Source of the DNA: Lineus longissimus
Lineage: Eukaryota > Nemertea > Pilidiophora > Heteronemertea > Lineidae
Assembly (NCBI RefSeq): GCF_910592395.1
Contig: NC_088322.1
Location: 556,001 to 620,000 of the forward strand
Length of the DNA stretch: 64,000 nt
Reading direction: 5' to 3'
Part shown: positions 18,356 to 31,005 of the stretch, piece by piece
Numbering within the stretch: position 1 is the stretch's first letter
How the letters are laid out: each line of letters starts with the position of its first letter
Notes under the pieces: generated by a model
What the model was told of the DNA's origin: nothing
What the model saw: only the letters and a program-made list of their open reading frames with translations
Database searches by the model: none
Program-made: the position numbers and the translations under genes

Positions 18356-18537
18356 GGGACCATCCATTTATTACATACGCATAAAAGTTGGAATTTTTTA
18401 GACCCCACCCCCCCCCCACCCATCATACGCATTTTTTCTACCAAAATGTACAGTCAAATGTAAATGCATACGCATTTTGGACCCAAATTCCTATACCCCC
18501 ACCACCCTCAGTGCGTACATAATAAATGGATGGTCCC
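18356..18537. mobile_element. same MITE, unit 4
   Basis: Orthologous copy; poly-C run inside slightly longer. Confidence 0.8.
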
Positions 18538-19076
18538 ATAGCAATGCGGTGTACAGTACCGTGCAAAGGTCATGGGACCCCCCCCCCCCCCCTAAATCCT
18601 ACTCACTTACAGTTAACCGTTTAATTTTTTTTTTCAGAGGCGATATTACACTGGGTCACTCCCCCCCCCCCCAGACCAACCAAGTATGGTTGTAATACTG
18701 GCACTTCCTGGGGCTGAGGGGTCATTTCAGGATTTAGACCTACCGAGCCCCTCCCCAGCCGGAACCAGTGAGACCCAAGTCAACCCTAACCCAAGCCAAT
18801 TCCACCCTAGAGAAAGAAAAACAACATGAGAGGAGACCAATCCATTTTTGGAGGCTTAGGCATAGGCCTACATTGCTCATGTTTTGGATCAAGACTGCAA
18901 GCCTGACAATGTCAGTCATTTGAGATATCAGGCAGTCAGCAGTGCTAGAATACTACTGTATTGTGGACACGTGAATGTAACTGCACTCTGCATCTTCCAG
19001 TTTAGTTACAAGTAGACTTGAAGATTGCCTGCACACTGAAATAAACTGGTGCGATGACTCCATCCTCCAGCTGTAC

Positions 19077-20349
19077 GTGGTGGATACGAAACAACAGCAG
19101 CAGCAGCAGCAGCAGCACGAATACGCCTAAGAGGATATTAGAAAAGTGTTTCGTGGACCTTTCGAAACGCTGTTGAGTATTTTGTACAGTCTCGACAGCA
19201 GCCCACACAATGCATCATCGTCTTTGGATATCGGTCAAATTTTGAGTACTGTGTTGGGAAAGTCATCATCAAATCCGTTTTATCGGAGAATGGCGAAACC
19301 CGGCAAGCTTCATTCGGACAGTACTCTGTTTGAAATTATCGAACTATCCACGGTGCCAGTTACAGTGCACCAAGTCAATCCAGTATCGTTGGCGCCGATC
19401 CACAACATTTTCGACATATGTTTGGTGAGCATATCCCATAACGATTCGTTAGATGTGCATGTGGAGAAGAACTGTTGCAATGACATTTCACAAGGAATTG
19501 TAACATTTATTGTAAACAACGTGGCCGAATCGTTCAACAAGGCCGACGTGAAGAAGTCCGCAGAAAATGAGTCGTTCGGATTTCTTGACGGACACTGTTC
19601 TCTGGGGGGAAGGGTATCTTGCCTGAGATGTATGCGAAGGCAATATTTAGCGATCAGGACACATATTCGGAATACGTATACGAATCGCTCACATCGCTCA
19701 GTTTGAACAATCCGAATGAAATGGTTAGTGGTGCATTCTTGTGTCTCGTCTTGGAAACGTTACTCTTGCATAAAAGTTTGTACCAAGTCGTGTTGGACGG
19801 ATACATGTGGGAGCATTTCCACAAGCAATTCGAGAACCACTAGAACCTTATGCGAAGCAGTAAGTACGATGGTGCTGTGGATAACGCGTTTGTGCAGTAT
19901 TCGGCCATGAAGTTTGCAAACGATCTTATGAAAGTCGTTTGCGCGCACATAACAAACAAAAAACAGTACGTAACGAAACGCGTCCTGGAATTTCTAATGG
20001 AAACAATCAAATTTATTCGATTCTTAACGCTGTTGACGGACTTTACAAGTCGATGCGAAAATTCAGATGATCTGCTGCACTTGGATAGGAATCTGGTTGC
20101 ATTTGATATGCTCAAAAACTATATAACTGTGGAGAAAAGGTTAGTGGACGTGTACGACACTGACAGTCGTATCGTTGAAAAAGTGAACTTCATGTGTTGA
20201 ATGCCTTATGTAATCGCTGGTCGAAGGACAAAAACATTCCCAATTGCGGTGTTGGGAAGAAGACCATTCTAAAAACTCACAAGGAGGACATTGAGTACGT
20301 TAAGATAAACTTCCCCGAGTATGTGATTGAGGCTTACAAAAACAAATAA
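19077..20349 (+). pseudogene. array unit 5 gene, two nonsense mutations
   Basis: ORF A has TAA at 19128-19130, where other copies read Tyr (TAC), and ORF B has TAG at 19841-19843, where others read Leu (TTG). ORF C 20197-20349 is open. GGGGGGA at 19604-19610 is unchanged. AATAAA at 20408-20413. This copy is probably dead. Confidence 0.75.
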
Positions 20350-20517
20350 TAGTTTGGGTCGATTCATCCCATTATATCTCGAATGCATATTTTTAACTAT
20401 ACATGTTAATAAAATGGAGTTAGTGCTGTGATTGTTATAAAATTTGTTTTTCTCGTTAGTCTTCAATATGTGGAAATCATTCAGACCTTCCTCCACTCCT
20501 CACCTGTTTTGTAATAG

Positions 20518-20698
20518 GGGACCATCCATTTATTACATACGCATAAAAGTTGGAATTTTTTAGACCCCACCCCCCCCCACCCATCATACGCATTTTTTCT
20601 ACCAAAATGTACAGTCAAATGTACATGCATACGCATTTTGGACCCAAATTCCTATACCCCCACCACCCTCAGTGCGTACATAATAAATGGATGGTCCC
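20518..20698. mobile_element. same MITE, unit 5
   Basis: Orthologous copy with ATAG flanks preserved. Confidence 0.8.
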
Positions 20699-21235
20699 AT
20701 AGCAATGCGGTGTACAGTACCGTGCAAAGGTCATGGGACCACCCCCCCCCTAAATCCTACTCACTTACAGTTAACCGTTTAATGTTTTTTTTCAGAGGAG
20801 ATATTACACTGGGTCCCCCCCCCCCCCCCCCAGACCAACCAAGTATGGTTGTAATACTGGCACTTCCTGGGGCTGAGGGGTCATTTCAGGATTTAGACCT
20901 ACCGAGCCCCTCCCCAGCCGGAACCAGTGAGACCCAAGTCAACCCTAACCCAAGCCAATTCCACCCTAGAAAAAGAAAAACGACATGAGAGGAGACCAAT
21001 CCATTTTTGGAGGCTTAGGCCTAGGCCTACATTGCTCATGTTTTGGATCAAGACTGCAAGCCTGACAATGTCAGTCATTTGAGATATCAGGCAGTCAGCA
21101 GTGTTAGAATACTACTGCATTGTGCACACGTGAATGTAACTGCACTCTGCATCTTCCAGTTTAGTTACAAGTAGACTTGAAGATTGCCTGCACACTGAAA
21201 TAAACTGGTGCGATGACTCCATCCTCCAGCTGCAC

Positions 21236-22508
21236 GTGGTGGATACGAAACAACAGCAGCAGCAGCAGCAGCAGCACGTATACGCCTACGAGGATATTAG
21301 AAAAGTGTTTCGTGGACCTTTCGAAACGCTGTTGAGTATTTTGTACAGTCTCGACAGCAGCCCACACAATGCATCATCGTCTTTGGATATCGGTCAAATT
21401 TTGAGTACTGTGTTGGGAAAGTCATCATCAAATCCGTTTTATCGGAGAAAGGCGAAACCCGGCAAGCTTCATTCGGACAGTACTCTGTTTGAAATTATCG
21501 AACTATCCACGGTGCCAGTTACAGTGCACCAAGTCAATCCAGTATCGTTGGCGCCGATCCACAACATTTTCGACATATATTTGGTGAGCATATCCCATAA
21601 TGATTCGTTAGATGTGAATGTGGAGAAGAACTGTTGCAATGACATTTCACAAGGAATTGTAACATTTATTGTAAACAAAGTGGCCGAATCGTTCAACAAG
21701 GCCGACGTGAAGAAGTCCGCAGAAAATGAGTCGTTCGGATTTCTTGACGGACACTGTTCTCTGGGGGGAAGGGTATTTTGCCTGAGATGTATGCGAAGGC
21801 AATATTTAGCGATCAGGACACATATTCGGAATACGTATCCGAATCGCTCACATCGCTCAGTTTGAACAATCCGAATGAAATGGTTAGTGGTGCATTCTTG
21901 TGTCTCGTCTTGGAAACGTTACTCTTGCATAAAAGTTTGTACCAAGTCGTGTTGGACGGATACATGTGGGAGCATTTCCACAAGCAATTCGAGAACCACT
22001 TGAACCTTATGCGAAGCAGTAAGTACGATGGTGCTGTGGATAACGCGTTTGTGCAGTATTCGGCCATGAAGTTTGCAGACGATCTTATGAAAGTCGTTTG
22101 CGCGCACATAACAAACAAAAAACAGTACGTAACGAAACGCGTCCTGGAATTTCTAATGGAAACAATCAAATTTATTCGATTCTTAACGCTGTTGACGGAC
22201 TTTACAAGTCGATGCGAAAATTCGGATGATCTGCTGCACTTGGATAGGAATCTGGTTGCATTTGATATGCTCAAAAACTATATAACTGTGGAGAAAAGGT
22301 TAGTGGACGTGTACGACACTGACAGTCGTATCGTTGAAAAAGTGAACTTCATGTGTTGAATGCCATATGTAATCGCTGGTCGAAGGACAAAAACATTCCC
22401 AATTGCGGTGTTGGGAAGAAGACCATTCTAAAAACTCACAAGGAGGACATTGAGTACGTTAAGATAAACTTCCCCGAGTATGTGATTGAGGCTTACAAAA
22501 ACAAATAA
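21236..22508 (+). CDS. array unit 6 gene
   Basis: ORF A 21236-21865, ORF B 21778-22359, ORF C 22356-22508 all open. ORF A carries several private amino-acid changes (RRKAKPG, DIYLVS, DVNVEK). Slippery run 21763-21769; AATAAA at 22567-22572. Confidence 0.6.
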
Positions 22509-22676
22509 TAGTTTAGGTCGATTCATCCCATTATATCTCGAATGCATATTTCTAACTATACATGTTAATAAAATGGAGTTAGTGCTGTGATTGTTATAAA
22601 ATTTGTTTTTCTCGTTAGTCTTCAATATGTGGAAATCATTCAGACCTTCCTCCACTCCTCACCTGTTTTGTAATAG

Positions 22677-22859
22677 GGGACCATCCATTTATTACATACG
22701 CATAAAAGTTGAAATTTTTTAGACCCCCCCCCCCCCCCCACCCATCATACGCATTTTTTCTACCAAAATGTACAGTCAAATGTACATGCATACGCATTTT
22801 GGACCCAAATTCCTATACCCCCACCACCCTCAGTGCGTACATAATAAATGGATGGTCCC
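22677..22859. mobile_element. same MITE, unit 6
   Basis: Orthologous copy; internal poly-C tract is among the longest. Confidence 0.8.
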
Positions 22860-24453
22860 ATAGCAATGCGGTGTACAGTACCGTGCAAAGGTCATGGGAC
22901 CACCCCCCCCCCCCCCTAAATCCTACTCACTTACAGTTAACCGTTTAATGTATTTTTTCAGAGGAGATATTACACTGGGTCACTCCCCCCCCCCCCCCCC
23001 AGACCAACCAAGTATGGTTGTAATACTGGCACTTCCTGGGGCTGAGGGGTCATTTCAGGATTTAGACCTACCGAGCCCCTCCCCAGCCGGAACCAGTGAG
23101 ACCCAAGTCAACCCTAACCCAAGCCAATTCCACCCTAGAGAAAGAAAAACAACATGAGAGGAGACCAATCCATTTTTGGAGGCTTAGGCCTAGGCCTACA
23201 TTGCTCATGTTTTGGATCAAGACTGCAAGCCTGACAATGTCAGTCATTTGAGATATCAGGCAGTCAGCAGTGCTAGAATACTACTGCATTGTGCACACGT
23301 GAATGTAACTGCACTCTGCATCTTCCAGTTTAGTTACAAGTAGACTTGAAGATTGCCTGCACACTGAAATAAACTGGTGCGATGACTCCATCCTCCAGCT
23401 GCACGTGGTGGATACGAAAAAACAGCAGCAGCAGCAGCAGCAGCAGCACGAATACGCCTACGAGGATATTAGAAAAGTGCTTCGTGGACGTTTCGAAACG
23501 CTGTTGAGTATTTTGTACAGTCTCGACAGCAGCCAACACAATGCATCATCGTCTTTGGATATCGGTCAAATTTTGAGCACTGTGTCGGGAAAGTCATCAT
23601 CAAATCCGTTTTATGGGAGAATGGCGAAACTCGGCAACCTTATTCGGACAGTACTCTGTTTGAAATTATCGAACTATCCACGTTGCCAGTTACAGTGCAC
23701 CGAGTCAAGCCAGTATCGTTGGCGCCGATCCACAACATTTTCGACATATGTTTGGTGAGCATGTCCCATAACGATTCGTTAGATGTGCATGTGGAGAAGA
23801 ACTGTTGCAATGACATTTCACAAGGAATTGTAACATTTATTGTAAACAACGTGGCCGAATCTTTCAACAAGGCCGACATGAAGAAGTCCGCAGAAAATGA
23901 GTCGTTCGGATTTCTTGACGGACTCTGTTCTCTGGGGGGAAGGGTATCTTGCCTGAGATGTATGCGAAGGCAATATTTAGCGATCAGGACACATATTCGG
24001 AATACGTATCCGAATTTCTCACATCGCTCAGTTTGAACAATCCGAATGAAATGATTAGTGGTGCATTCTTGTGTCTCGTCTTGGAAACGTTACTCTTGCA
24101 TAAAAGTTTGTACCAAGTCGTGTTGGACGGATACATGTGGGAGCATTTCCACAAGCAATTCGAGAACCACTTGAACCATATGCGAAGCAGTAAGTACGAT
24201 GGTGCTGTGGATAACGCGTTTGTGCAGTATTCGGCCATGAAGTTTGCAGACGATCTCATGAAAGTCGTTTGCGCACACACAACAAACAAAAAACAGTACG
24301 TAACGAAACGCGTCCTGGAATTTCTAATGGAAACAATCAAATTTATTCGATTCTTAACGCTGTTGACGGACTTTACAAGTCGATGCGAAAATTCGGATGA
24401 TCTGCTGCACTTGGATAGGAATCTGGTTGCATTTGATATGCTCAAAAACTATA

Positions 24454-25501
24454 TGAAATGGCCAGGGCCATTGTGCTCACCTCATGTGGAGGAAAGATGG
24501 ATAAAGAGCATTGTATTGTGTCATGTAGTGTTAGGTTTGATGTAGGTCCAAGCAATTACAATTTCCCCAAAATGGCCAATTTACAGTACATTCGACCTCT
24601 GTGACCTTGAAAAGTAGGTCAAATCAAAGAAGACCCGGGTGACACATTGAATGGTTGTTAGAATTAGATGTACCTATGATATAAAATTGGTGCCAATCGG
24701 GCAAGTCATTACTAGGAATAATGGCATTTTGAAGTATTTAGGATTTGGCCCCCTCCCTGGAGGCCAAACGGCAAATCAGATCGCACCAAACTTCGGTACC
24801 TGAGATCACCTGACCAAGGGGTACATGTGTACTTAATTTGTGATCAATAGTCATTGCAGTTAAGAAACGTGCCATAGTTACGGCCTGACAGCGAATTTAC
24901 GCCATTTGACCTCTGTGACCTTGACAAGAAGGTCAAATTAAAAACCTGTGTGACATATACTGTATGGTGGTTAGATGTACCCATGATATCAAATTGGTGG
25001 CAATCGGGCAAGAAGTTAAGGAATAATCACATTTTTAAGGTTTTTGGATTTTGCCCCCTGGTGGTCAAGTGGTGAATCATATTGGACCAAACTTCAGTCC
25101 CTGAGATCACCTGACTAAGGGGTAAATGTGTACCAAATTTGGTATCAATAGTCATTGCAGTTTAGAAACGTGCCATCGTTACATCCTAACGGCCAATTTA
25201 CACCATTTGACCTCTGTGACCTTGAAAAGGAGGTCAAATCAAAAACCCGGAGGATATATGATGCACCTTTGCTAGAAGTACCTACCATATTTTTTTCAAA
25301 ATTTCCCGACTACTATTAAGGGAGATATTGCATATTTTCACTTTTAACGTTTGGCCCCCTGGTGGCCAAACCATGAAACGAATCGGACCGAAACTTGGTC
25401 TCCAAGGTGTCATTACATAAGGGTACATGTGTACCAAGTTTCAACTCAATAGCTCTAACAGTTACGAAACGTGCCCTGCTAACGGACGACGGACGACGAC
25501 G

Positions 25502-25542
<41 letters not shown>

Positions 25543-25595
25543 ACGACGGACGCCACGGTATGGGATAAGCTCACCTCTGCTAAGAGGTGAGCTAA
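24454..25595 (+). mobile_element. non-autonomous element with 3' hairpin, copy 1 (Helitron-like)
   Basis: Comparison with the other array units shows exactly what was inserted: 1142 bp between A and T of TATATAAC, with no clear duplication. It starts TGAAATGGCCAGGG, ends in a 10-bp-stem hairpin (GCTCACCTCT/AGAGGTGAGC) and CTAA. Insertion between A and T, a 3' hairpin and a CTRR end are Helitron traits, though the 5' end is TG rather than TC. Inside are about three ~300-bp repeats, each with GACCTCTGTGACCTTG and AGGTCAAAT, and a (GAC)n tract at 25489-25554. No coding frame. Confidence 0.7.
25489..25554 (+). repeat. (GAC)n microsatellite
   Basis: Interrupted GAC/GGAC run just before the 3' hairpin of the Helitron-like element; the same placement is seen in its other copies. 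Confidence 0.9.
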
Positions 25596-25990
25596 TAACT
25601 GTGGAGAAAAGGTTAGTGGACGTGTACGACACTGACAGTCGTATCGTTGAAAAAGTGAACTTCATGTGTTGAATGCCATTATGTAATCGCTGGTCGAAGG
25701 ACAAAAACATTCCCAATTGCGGTGTTGGGAAGAAGACCATTCTAAAAACTCACAAGGAGGACATTGAGTACGTTAAGATAAACTTGCCTGAGTATGTGAT
25801 TGAGGCTTACAAAAACAAATAATAGTTTGGGTCGATTCATCCCATTATATCTCGAATGCATATTTCTAACTATACATGTTAATAAAATGGAGTTAGTGCT
25901 GTGATTATTATAAAATTTGTTTTTCTCGTTAGTCTTCAATATGTGGAAATCATTCAGACCTTCCTCCACTCCTCACCTGTTTTGTAATAG

Positions 25991-26171
25991 GGGACCATCC
26001 ATTTATTACATACGCATAAAAGTTGGGATTTTTTAGCCCCCCCCCCCCCCCACCCATCATACGCATTTTTTCTACCAAAATGTACAGTCAAATGTACATG
26101 CATACGCATTTTGGACCCAAATTCCTATACCCCCACCACCCTCAGTGCGTACATAATAAATGGATGGTCCC
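25991..26171. mobile_element. same MITE, unit 7
   Basis: Orthologous copy downstream of the resumed unit 7 gene. Confidence 0.8.
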
Positions 26172-27057
26172 ATAGCAATGCGGTGTACAGTACCGTGCAA
26201 AGGTCATGGGACCACCCCCCCCCTAAGTCCTACTCACTTACAGTTAACCGTTTAATGTTTTTTTTCAGAGGAGATATTACACTGGGTCACTCCCCCCCCC
26301 CCCCCCCCTAGACCAACCAAGCATGGTTGTAATACTGGCACTTCCTGGGGCTGAGGGGTCATTTCAGGATTTAGACCTACCGAGCCCCCCTCCCCAGCCG
26401 GAACCAGTGAGACCCAAGTCAACCCTAACCCAAGCCAATTCCACCCTAGAGAAAAAAAAACAACATGAGAGGAGACCAATCCATTTTTGGAGGCTAAGGC
26501 CTAGGCCTACATTGCTCATGTTTTGGATCAAGACTGCAAGCCTGACAATGTCAGTCATTTGAGATATCAGGCAGTCAGCAGTGCTAGAATACTACTGCAT
26601 TGTGGACACGTGAATGTAACTGCACTCTGCATCTTCCAGTTTAGTTACAAGTAGACTTGAAGATTGCCTGCACACTGAAATAAATTAAAACAAGGAACAC
26701 TGTATGCGAATTGCTAACTGACCTGCTCTTCATTGCCTGGTAGCCCAAGTGGTACATCTTGGGAGCAAACTGGTTAAGAGTGCTGTGGAAGCCCTCCAAC
26801 CCTGAGGTCTGAGCATCAGAACTGAGCTTTTTAACAGATTTCATGACCAGCTTGTTCAAGATCACTCTATGGCAGAGTGTGTCATATGCCTCAGAACCTG
26901 AAATAATGAAATGCACATATAATCAACACACTAATAATTTGATTCCACAATGTTTGCTTTATGGGAGTCACATAGGTTATTTCTGATAAAGTTAGCATTT
27001 TGGAGACACTTCAGGGCTGCTTACCCTTACTTTTTTTTGAGTGGGTCAACTTTTAAA

Positions 27058-28391
27058 TGAAACGGCCAGGGGCCATTGTGCTCACCATATACATCTTTTA
27101 GTAGGCAGGATCATGCTTAGTTTAGAGGTGAATATGGTGAACACAATCAGACATGAAGACTTTTTTTAGATGTGTATTGATGTCAAGTAATAAGACAGGG
27201 CAGTATATATAAGTTTATGATCCAACCAATAATTGTCTACGACATCAACAAGATCAATATCGTGTGATTGCTAAGAGTCTCTGCAATAAAAAATTCATCG
27301 AAAAAAAGTCATTAATAAGCGAGATATTGCACGTCCTACTTTTTCAGTTTTGACCCCCTGGTGGCCAAATCAAGAATCAGATCAGGCCAAAATTCGGTGT
27401 CAGAGATTATCTGATGTAGGGGGTTACATGTACCAACTTTCAAGTTCATAGCTTTAGCAGTTAAGAAACGTGCCATAGTTACACTCGAACGGTCAATTTA
27501 CGCCATTTGACCTCTGTGACCTAGAAAAGGAGGTCAAATCCAAAAATCATAGGAAATGTGATGTATCCTTGCTAGGAGTCCCTGCCATAAAATTTTATCG
27601 AAAACAATTCACTCAAATAAGCAAGATATTGCACTTCTTCCTTTTTCCGTTATGGCCCCCTGGTGGCCGAATAAAGAATCAGATCAGGCCAAAATTCGAC
27701 ATCAGACGTTATCTGATGTAGGGGGTTATATGCACCAAGTTTCAAGTTCATAGCTTTACTGGTTAAGAAACGTGCCATAGTTTACACTCTAACAGCCAAT
27801 TTACGCTATATGACTTCTGTGACCTTGAAAAGTAGGTCAAATTGAAAACCCGTATAACATGTGATGTATTCTTCCTAACAGTACGTACCATAAGAATTTT
27901 ATCGAAAACAAGTCACTTATAAGCGAGATATCACACTTTTTAGATTTCCACTTTTGGCCCCCTGGTGGCAAAGTTAGGAATCAGATCGAACCAAAATTCA
28001 GCACCAGAGGCTATGTGATATAGGGGGTTATATGTACCAAGTTTCAAGTTCATAGCTTTAGTGGTTAAGAAACGTGCCATAGTTTACACTCTAATGGCCA
28101 ATTTACGCCATATGACCTCTGTGACCTTGAAAACACGGTCAAATTAAAAACCCGTATAATATAAAATGTATATTTGCTATGAGTACCTACAACAAAAGTT
28201 TTATCGAAAACAAGTCACTAATAAGCGAGATATCACACTTTTTAGATATCGACATTTGGCCCCCTGGTGGCCAAACAGAGAATCAGATCGGACCGAAAAT
28301 CAGTGTCAGAGGTCAGCTGACCTAGGGCATTCTGTGCACAAAGTTTCAAGTTCATAGCCCTAGCAGTTAAGAAACGTGCCACTGTTAGGAT

Positions 28392-28440
<49 letters not shown>

Positions 28441-28480
28441 ACACAGCGCTATCATATAGACTCCCCTTACGGTGAGCCAA
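27058..28480 (+). mobile_element. Helitron-like non-autonomous element, copy 2
   Basis: Starts TGAAACGGCCAGGGGCC and ends near GGTGAGCC, inside the intron of the transposase-derived gene. It has four ~300-bp internal repeats with the CTCTGTGACCT core and a (GAC)n tract at about 28392-28440. The 3' hairpin is degraded (CCTTACGGTGAG). It is older than copy 1 judging by divergence. Confidence 0.75.
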
Positions 28481-29206
28481 AAATGTGTATTTCCCCAAAT
28501 TTTTGTGTACAATTTTCTGCAATCCCAAATAATATGTGTATGATTGTCATTAAAATGTGTACAAATTTTCAAAAGTAAATTCCACAAGCACATGAGCGCG
28601 TTTTCGTCTGGCGCCAGAGCTACTGCCTTCAGCATGTTCAGCCATTTTCAATGAATGAAGAAGTCTCGCTCAATCGCAGTGTAAAATGAATTGTACTAGT
28701 GTATTGATAGGATCTATAGCGAGAGCAAGACTATCGTCTGCAACAGTTATAGTTCGTCTGTCTATCCAGAGGTGTCACTACTATATGTGCCATCTAAAGT
28801 GCGCAAGATAGATAATGTGGATGTCGGGTCCGTTTTCACATATTGTGCGCCCCGGGGGTGGAGCTGTATAGTTTTCTATCGGGGAATGAATAACGTAAAA
28901 AACACAGAGAAAACATTCAAGTTAAGACCTTTTTTATTCGTATTTTACAATTAATTTCAGCGTATTTTTGAAAGGAAAAATTGTGTACAATGAGAAGCAA
29001 AAATCGTACAACGCACAAAGTGGTTTTTTTGGCGTACAAAATACGGGAATACGTACCCGTACAGGTACGCAGCCCTGCACTTTGTCAATCAAAGATTAGA
29101 AAAACTTCTACACCCTTCTTCTATTCTGCTTAGTAGGCCAACAAGTGAATGTAACAGTAAAGTGCTGAGTATTAACATTTCATGGCAGAACAGATCCCTA
29201 CTCACC
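28481..29206. other. intron sequence, nothing recognised
   Basis: AT-rich DNA inside the intron, without a supported gene. It contains several GTACGTAC-like words near 29035-29075, perhaps the end of another dispersed repeat. Confidence 0.5.
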
Positions 29207-31005
29207 TCGGTCAAACCAACATCTCGGACGGATTTTTCCATGTGAACACACACATTTGGTAAAGTTCGCTGTCATGTTCATGGACATTGGCAATGTGGTT
29301 CGCGATGAATATCCACTTGGCCAGTATCAACTCCCCCCATTGTTGTAGCTGGTAACAGCACACCAATAAAGATGATTCACAATGCTCCTCTTCCACTTGC
29401 CCACTTCTGGAAAGCGCTTGACCAACTTGGCCAACCTCTTCTTTATCCCTGAAATAGTAAGCATAAGCATCACCACCACTGCTAGATGAAATGTACATCA
29501 TGGCATACATGACATAAATATGATAAAGAAAGGTAATAAGAACTTTTAGTTTTACCTTGAATTGCTGATGGATACGAGTCATCATTGTACACCATTCAGA
29601 ATACTAGTATGAAGCAAAATAAGTGATGAACACCTCTTCCGGGAGGGAGTTGGAAGACTTAAATCATTGTGCATGGTACAGTGTTGGAAAGGCAATGCTT
29701 GATCATGTCACTCGATATGGATGACTGACAGCATTCCATAACAATATGCAGTGATCTATCTACCGAGGCCTACCTTTTGCTACATGCCAAATGTCCAGGT
29801 AATGGGTCACCTTGTCAGGGTGCGGGTTCTCCCCGACATACTTTGACACACCAGCATGGCCATCAGTGATCAGTTTAATCTCCAGGTGTGGGCAGTAATC
29901 GTCAACAACACCAAGAGCTCGTGATAACCCCAACACTTCCATTGCGGCACTTTTCTTAGTATCTGGTTCTGTTGACTGAAAGGAAATTGAAATCATTGTT
30001 CTGGGACAAAAACAAGACTTTTGTTGAAGTTCTAGTCCAACATTCTATCCCAAAGACCGTATGTAATCAGGAACTCCAGATGACATATCCCACCACCGGT
30101 TTAAAAAGCTAAAGCCAGTTTTCAAAGAACTACTGCTTGTTAACTTGAAGATAAATTCCATGCAATGAGCACCTACTAGTCCTCAGTGTAATCTGAGATT
30201 CGAAGTTTATCTTGAAGAACATAATATATTAGTCCATTTTAGAGAACTTACCACCACACGTTCTGTGCATATTATGGTGTTGGTCTTAGTGTCATGCAAT
30301 GAATAACCACGAACAATACCCTGAACTCCCCAATGATTTAGCATCCTCAGGGCGTTGCTGGGGACATTCCCAGAGCTGAGGAGAGCTGCCGATAATGTGA
30401 TGTTACCGCACGGGTAACCGTTGACTATATCCTGGCTGCTCCACTTGGTGGGCTCCTCACAAGAGAAACACTGCTGTGCAATTGTCACAAGTGTTCCGTG
30501 AAACGACGCAACTGTAGCCTCTGCTCCCTTGTGTCCACACTTCTGGCCGATCTTGAAAAGGGAAAGCAACTTGTCCTCGGGTACCACATACAACTTTTTC
30601 TTGACCTTGACCTCATCACCCCCTAAATCATCATCGGGTTCGCTGCTGGAAAAGACAACAAGGCATTGACTACATTTTTTGATGCAATGTAAATAAACAA
30701 CTAAACACAAATCAATAGATTTTTTTCTTGCCTAGAAAGTCCTGGATTCTGGCTGCACTTGGTTCATGAATGTTTCTGGATTGGCTGCGTAAGCTTATAT
30801 ACTATGTTACATCTATGTATATTATCAAACAGCACAGTACAATATCAGTAGTTCTAGATCATTTGACATGTTTGATTATGAGTGAGAAATGAATAATGAT
30901 TCCATGACAACAGCAAGGGCAAACTTACTTGTTGACTGAAAGATTTGCATTCCAATTAGGATCTCGCATCTCGTCATCAATGAATGTGGCTGACAAGGTG
31001 GAATT

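Larger units (their letters stand above)
23405..25822 (+). pseudogene. array unit 7 gene, frameshifted and split by an insertion
   Basis: ORF A loses frame near 23637, where a base is missing relative to other copies. ORF B (from 23949) is interrupted at 24453 by a 1142-bp transposon and resumes at 25596 with VEKRLV. ORF C has one extra T near 25679. The slippery run 23934-23940 is intact. AATAAA at 25881-25886. The CAG run is the longest (8 CAG). After the insertion the unit continues normally to 26684. Confidence 0.8.
10622..26684 (+). repeat. tandem array of a ~2.16 kb gene-bearing unit
   Basis: Seven head-to-tail copies recognised by the shared second frame starting at 10973, 13138, 15300, 17457, 19619, 21778 and 23949 (spacings 2157-2171). 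Each unit holds a CAG tract, ORF A, ORF B, ORF C, AATAAA, a 180-bp MITE, two poly-C tracts of variable length, a T-rich tract ending in CAG, and a block with AGGCCTAGGCCTAC. Unit 1 lacks its start because the PLE joins at 10622; the last unit stops at 26684, just before the CAG tract. Copies differ by scattered substitutions and homopolymer length only, in coding and spacer DNA alike, pointing to recent amplification or ongoing homogenisation. Confidence 0.97.

Noticed and set aside
11008-24445. Minus-strand frames of 62-153 codons repeated in each array unit
   Set aside because: They are shadows of ORF A and B on the opposite strand; the plus-strand frames have the poly(A) signal and the coherent protein.
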